Shown here: positions 6,645 to 8,203 of the stretch, piece by piece
Numbering within the stretch: the stretch's first letter is position 1
Layout: every line of letters starts with the position of its first letter
The notes under the pieces: generated by a model
Told to the model about the DNA's origin: nothing
Databases searched by the model: none
Seen by the model: only the letters and a program-made list of their open reading frames with translations
Assembly (NCBI GenBank): GCA_025354075.1
Contig: JANXNO010000046.1
Location: 1-8,203, forward strand
Length of the DNA stretch: 8,203 bases
Reading direction: 5' to 3'
From: Burkholderiales bacterium
GTDB taxonomy: Bacteria > Pseudomonadota > Gammaproteobacteria > Burkholderiales > Casimicrobiaceae
Program-made: the position numbers and the translations under genes

Positions 6645-7373
6645 CTACACAGGATCCTGAAATCCATCCGCCCGGTACGTCAACACCAGCGTGTCGCGCG
6701 CACCATTTTCCCCGTCCGGCTGAATCGGCGTGGATTCATGGATTACGCGAGCATCGTCAAGCAACAAAACGGACCATGGCTCCGTGAGTGTGAAGCGCAC
6801 ACCGTTCGGACCGTGCGCCTCAAACACCCGCGTTTCTCCGCCTTTGATGTGGTGGCGATTGACCAGCACCACCGCGACATAATCGACGCCATCTCGATGT
6901 GCGCCTTCCGGTGTGGGTCGTCCGATACCTTCGACCGTGTCAATGCGAAATTGATGCGCTTCAATGAACCACAGCGGACTTTCACGAACCTGCGCACATG
7001 CGCTACCCAACCCGGTCAGAAACCTTTGCCACGCGCCATCAGAACATACACGCGGCGAAATCGGCTCAAACCAACGCTCAATCCCGCCATGCAACGCGTT
7101 GTAATCCACCGGTTGCCAATGCGCACGATGCGGACTTTGTGCGAGCGAAGGTGGCGCGATTGTCTGCACAAAACTGCTGTGCCGCCGTGCGCGATACTTG
7201 CCGCCGTCCTTCAAATAGCCATCGCGAGGCAAGTCGTTCCACGTCGACTCAAGCACCGACAACGCCGCTGCCGTCACACCAAAACACGCCTCAAGCGCTG
7301 CGGGTGCGACCCGACAAAAGCCTTTGGACCGCATTTCTTGCACAATGTCGTCTCTGTTCGTAACCGTTTGCAA
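6645..7373 (-). CDS. 2OG-Fe(II) dioxygenase family protein, PF10014 type (242 aa)
   Basis: This is a non-heme iron oxygenase of the family that contains the Bacillus L-isoleucine 4-hydroxylase. Known members hydroxylate free amino acids using 2-oxoglutarate and O2. The iron ligands are visible: His159 and Asp161 in GAHRDGVDYVAVVLVN (the HxD motif) and a distal His212 in LDDARVIHESTPI. Arg226 in RDTLVLTYR is the likely 2-oxoglutarate contact. The KGGETRVF segment (177-184) matches the conserved strand between them. There is no signal peptide or membrane segment, so it is cytosolic. The start is a TTG with AGGAGG 4 nt upstream. An in-frame ATG at codon 14 (7334) is the alternative and would give 229 aa without touching the catalytic core. 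It stands alone, divergent from pdxJ and convergent with fadD. The fold and iron site are well supported; the substrate is unknown. Confidence 0.87.
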   Translation of the reverse strand: MQTVTNRDDIVQEMRSKGFCRVAPAALEACFGVTAAALSVLESTWNDLPRDGYLKDGGKYRARRHSSFVQTIAPPSLAQSPHRAHWQPVDYNALHGGIERWFEPISPRVCSDGAWQRFLTGLGSACAQVRESPLWFIEAHQFRIDTVEGIGRPTPEGAHRDGVDYVAVVLVNRHHIKGGETRVFEAHGPNGVRFTLTEPWSVLLLDDARVIHESTPIQPDGENGARDTLVLTYRADGFQDPV

Positions 7374-7377
7374 ATGG

Positions 7378-7383
7378 CCTCCT
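7378..7383 (-). promoter_or_regulatory. Ribosome binding site deciding the TTG start of the dioxygenase gene
   Basis: The minus strand reads AGGAGG, 4 nt before TTG (7371-7373). A stop codon (TGA) lies in frame at 7392-7394, so no longer version is possible. The spacing is slightly short but the site is a perfect anti-16S match. Confidence 0.6.
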
Positions 7384-7386
7384 GCC

Positions 7387-8127
7387 GTGACTCATTTTTC
7401 TGCCAACATTAATCGTGTTGCCCTGCTCCGCAACAGCCGTGACAACGGGCTGCCAGACTTGCTGCACGCCGCCCAAACCATACTCGACGCCGGTGCTGCG
7501 GGAATCACCGTTCATCCGCGACCGGATGAGCGACACATCCGCTTGGCGGACATCGCACCGCTCGCGGCGTTAGTAGCGAAATACCCCGGTCGCGAGTTCA
7601 ACATTGAGGGCAATCCGCATCACAACCTGATGGAGATTGTAGAAGCCGCGCTGCCGCAGCAGGCTACTTTTGTTCCCGACGCGGTGAACACGCCGACCTC
7701 CAACCGGGGCTTTGCAGCGGGCGAAGAAATGCACGCCGTGCAACCGCTCATCGCGCGGCTCATTGCAAAAGGTGTTCGCGTCAGCGTGTTCGTCGACGCC
7801 AACATTGCGAGCGTCGAAGCGGCGCACGCAGCGGGCGCAGATCGGATTGAGCTGTACACCGAGCCCTATGCCGCAGCGTTTGCGCACGGCGGCGCGGCAG
7901 CCGCGGCGCGATGCCTGAAGGACTTCGTCGCAGCCGCGGAGCGCGCGCGCGAACTCGGGCTTGGCGTTAACGCGGGGCATGATTTGAATTTGGACAATTT
8001 GCCGGATTTCCTCGCTGCGGTTCAACCCGACGAAGTATCTATTGGCCATGCACTCGTCGCTGACGCGCTCTGGCTCGGACTCGACGGTGCTACCAAACGC
8101 TACGTGTCGATATGCAAAAGCAAGTAG
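7387..8127 (+). CDS. pdxJ: Pyridoxine 5'-phosphate synthase (246 aa)
   Basis: PdxJ joins 1-deoxyxylulose 5-phosphate with 3-amino-2-oxopropyl phosphate to make pyridoxine 5'-phosphate, the last ring-closing step of the DXP-dependent vitamin B6 route. It is a cytosolic TIM barrel, usually an octamer. Family blocks are present: NINRVALLRNSR (7-18), ITVHPRPDERHI (40-51, with active-site His43, Arg45 and His50), FNIEGNP (71-77, Glu74), RIELYTEPYA (153-162), VNAGHDLN (194-201, His198) and SIGHAL near the end. I chose GTG at 7387 because MTHFSANINRVALLRN matches the start of homologues. In-frame ATG 7345 and TTG 7324 would add 14 or 21 unrelated residues and overlap the divergent dioxygenase gene. 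No Shine-Dalgarno is visible before any of these starts. The sequence belongs to the HPRPDERHI/FNIEGNP/ELYTEPYA subtype, unlike the E. coli form (HLREDRRHI/MNLEMA). Confidence 0.94.
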   Translation: MTHFSANINRVALLRNSRDNGLPDLLHAAQTILDAGAAGITVHPRPDERHIRLADIAPLAALVAKYPGREFNIEGNPHHNLMEIVEAALPQQATFVPDAVNTPTSNRGFAAGEEMHAVQPLIARLIAKGVRVSVFVDANIASVEAAHAAGADRIELYTEPYAAAFAHGGAAAAARCLKDFVAAAERARELGLGVNAGHDLNLDNLPDFLAAVQPDEVSIGHALVADALWLGLDGATKRYVSICKSK

Positions 8128-8134
8128 TTTTTTT

Positions 8135-8159
8135 AGGGTGGGCAGCCCCTGCCCACCTT
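8135..8159 (+). terminator. Strong palindrome after pdxJ, possible terminator or REP-like repeat
   Basis: GGTGGGCAG (8137-8145) and CTGCCCACC (8149-8157) form a perfect 9-bp stem with a CCC loop. One wobble and one A-T pair extend it to 11 bp. It begins 8 nt after the pdxJ stop. The T-run (8128-8134) lies before the stem rather than after it, and only a mixed TTGGTCTTGCTT follows, so termination may be inefficient. The GTGGGCAG...CTGCCCAC core is of a kind often repeated between genes in proteobacteria. The remaining bases to 8203 contain no gene that I can support. Confidence 0.55.
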
Positions 8160-8203
8160 GGTCTTGCTTCGCAGGGAGAGTTGCTTTGCCGAGCTTTGGT
8201 GGG

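Noticed and set aside
7324..7386. Longer pdxJ starting at TTG 7324 or ATG 7345
   Set aside because: The added residues are unlike PdxJ, no ribosome binding site precedes them, and they would overlap the divergent dioxygenase coding sequence. The ATG at 7345 is not fully excluded.
6606..7412. 268-codon open frame on the plus strand covering the dioxygenase gene
   Set aside because: It is antisense to a gene with a complete iron-binding motif set. Its product is Arg/Thr-rich with no recognisable domain, and it has no ribosome binding site.
7570..8049. 159-codon minus-strand frame inside pdxJ
   Set aside because: It is antisense to conserved PdxJ blocks, and its product is Arg/Cys-rich without a recognisable family.

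Overview
The window looks like a chromosomal segment of a moderately GC-rich Gram-negative bacterium, most likely a betaproteobacterium (Burkholderiales-like). That placement rests on remembered family resemblance of the Uup N-terminus (MALFTLHNAHLAFG...) and the FadD N-terminus (MDQPWLKNYPKGVPA...) to betaproteobacterial versions. It was not tested by a search. I see no phage, integrase, transposase, CRISPR, tRNA or rRNA signal.

Layout: positions 1-2241 (minus strand) hold the start of an ABC importer locus of the polyamine/PotABCD type. A PotA-like ATPase with a C-terminal TOBE-like region comes first. After a 186-bp gap with its own promoter-like and palindromic signals comes a Tat-exported substrate-binding protein that runs off the left edge. 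The permease genes expected for such a transporter are not in the window. Positions 2242-2499 are a spacer with one doubtful small ORF. Positions 2500-4428 (minus) encode the ABC-F ATPase Uup. A 299-bp divergent spacer (4429-4727) separates uup from fadD (4728-6422, plus), a long-chain acyl-CoA synthetase with a strong ribosome binding site.

fadD converges on a minus-strand gene for a 2OG-Fe(II) dioxygenase of the PF10014 type (6645-7373). Between them lie a TTCG-loop terminator that reads well in both directions and a 108-bp element bounded by imperfect inverted repeats. The dioxygenase gene is divergent from pdxJ (7387-8127, plus), pyridoxine 5'-phosphate synthase, with only 13 bp between the two start codons. 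A strong palindrome follows pdxJ.

The genes mostly belong to separate housekeeping or metabolic functions: solute import, ribosome/DNA-associated ABC-F activity, fatty acid activation, an Fe/2-oxoglutarate oxygenase and vitamin B6 synthesis. I did not find convincing evidence of a new multi-gene system. The points most worth a second look are the dioxygenase/pdxJ head-to-head pair, the unusual PdxJ subtype, the repeat element at 6504-6611 and the structured gap at 1133-1198.
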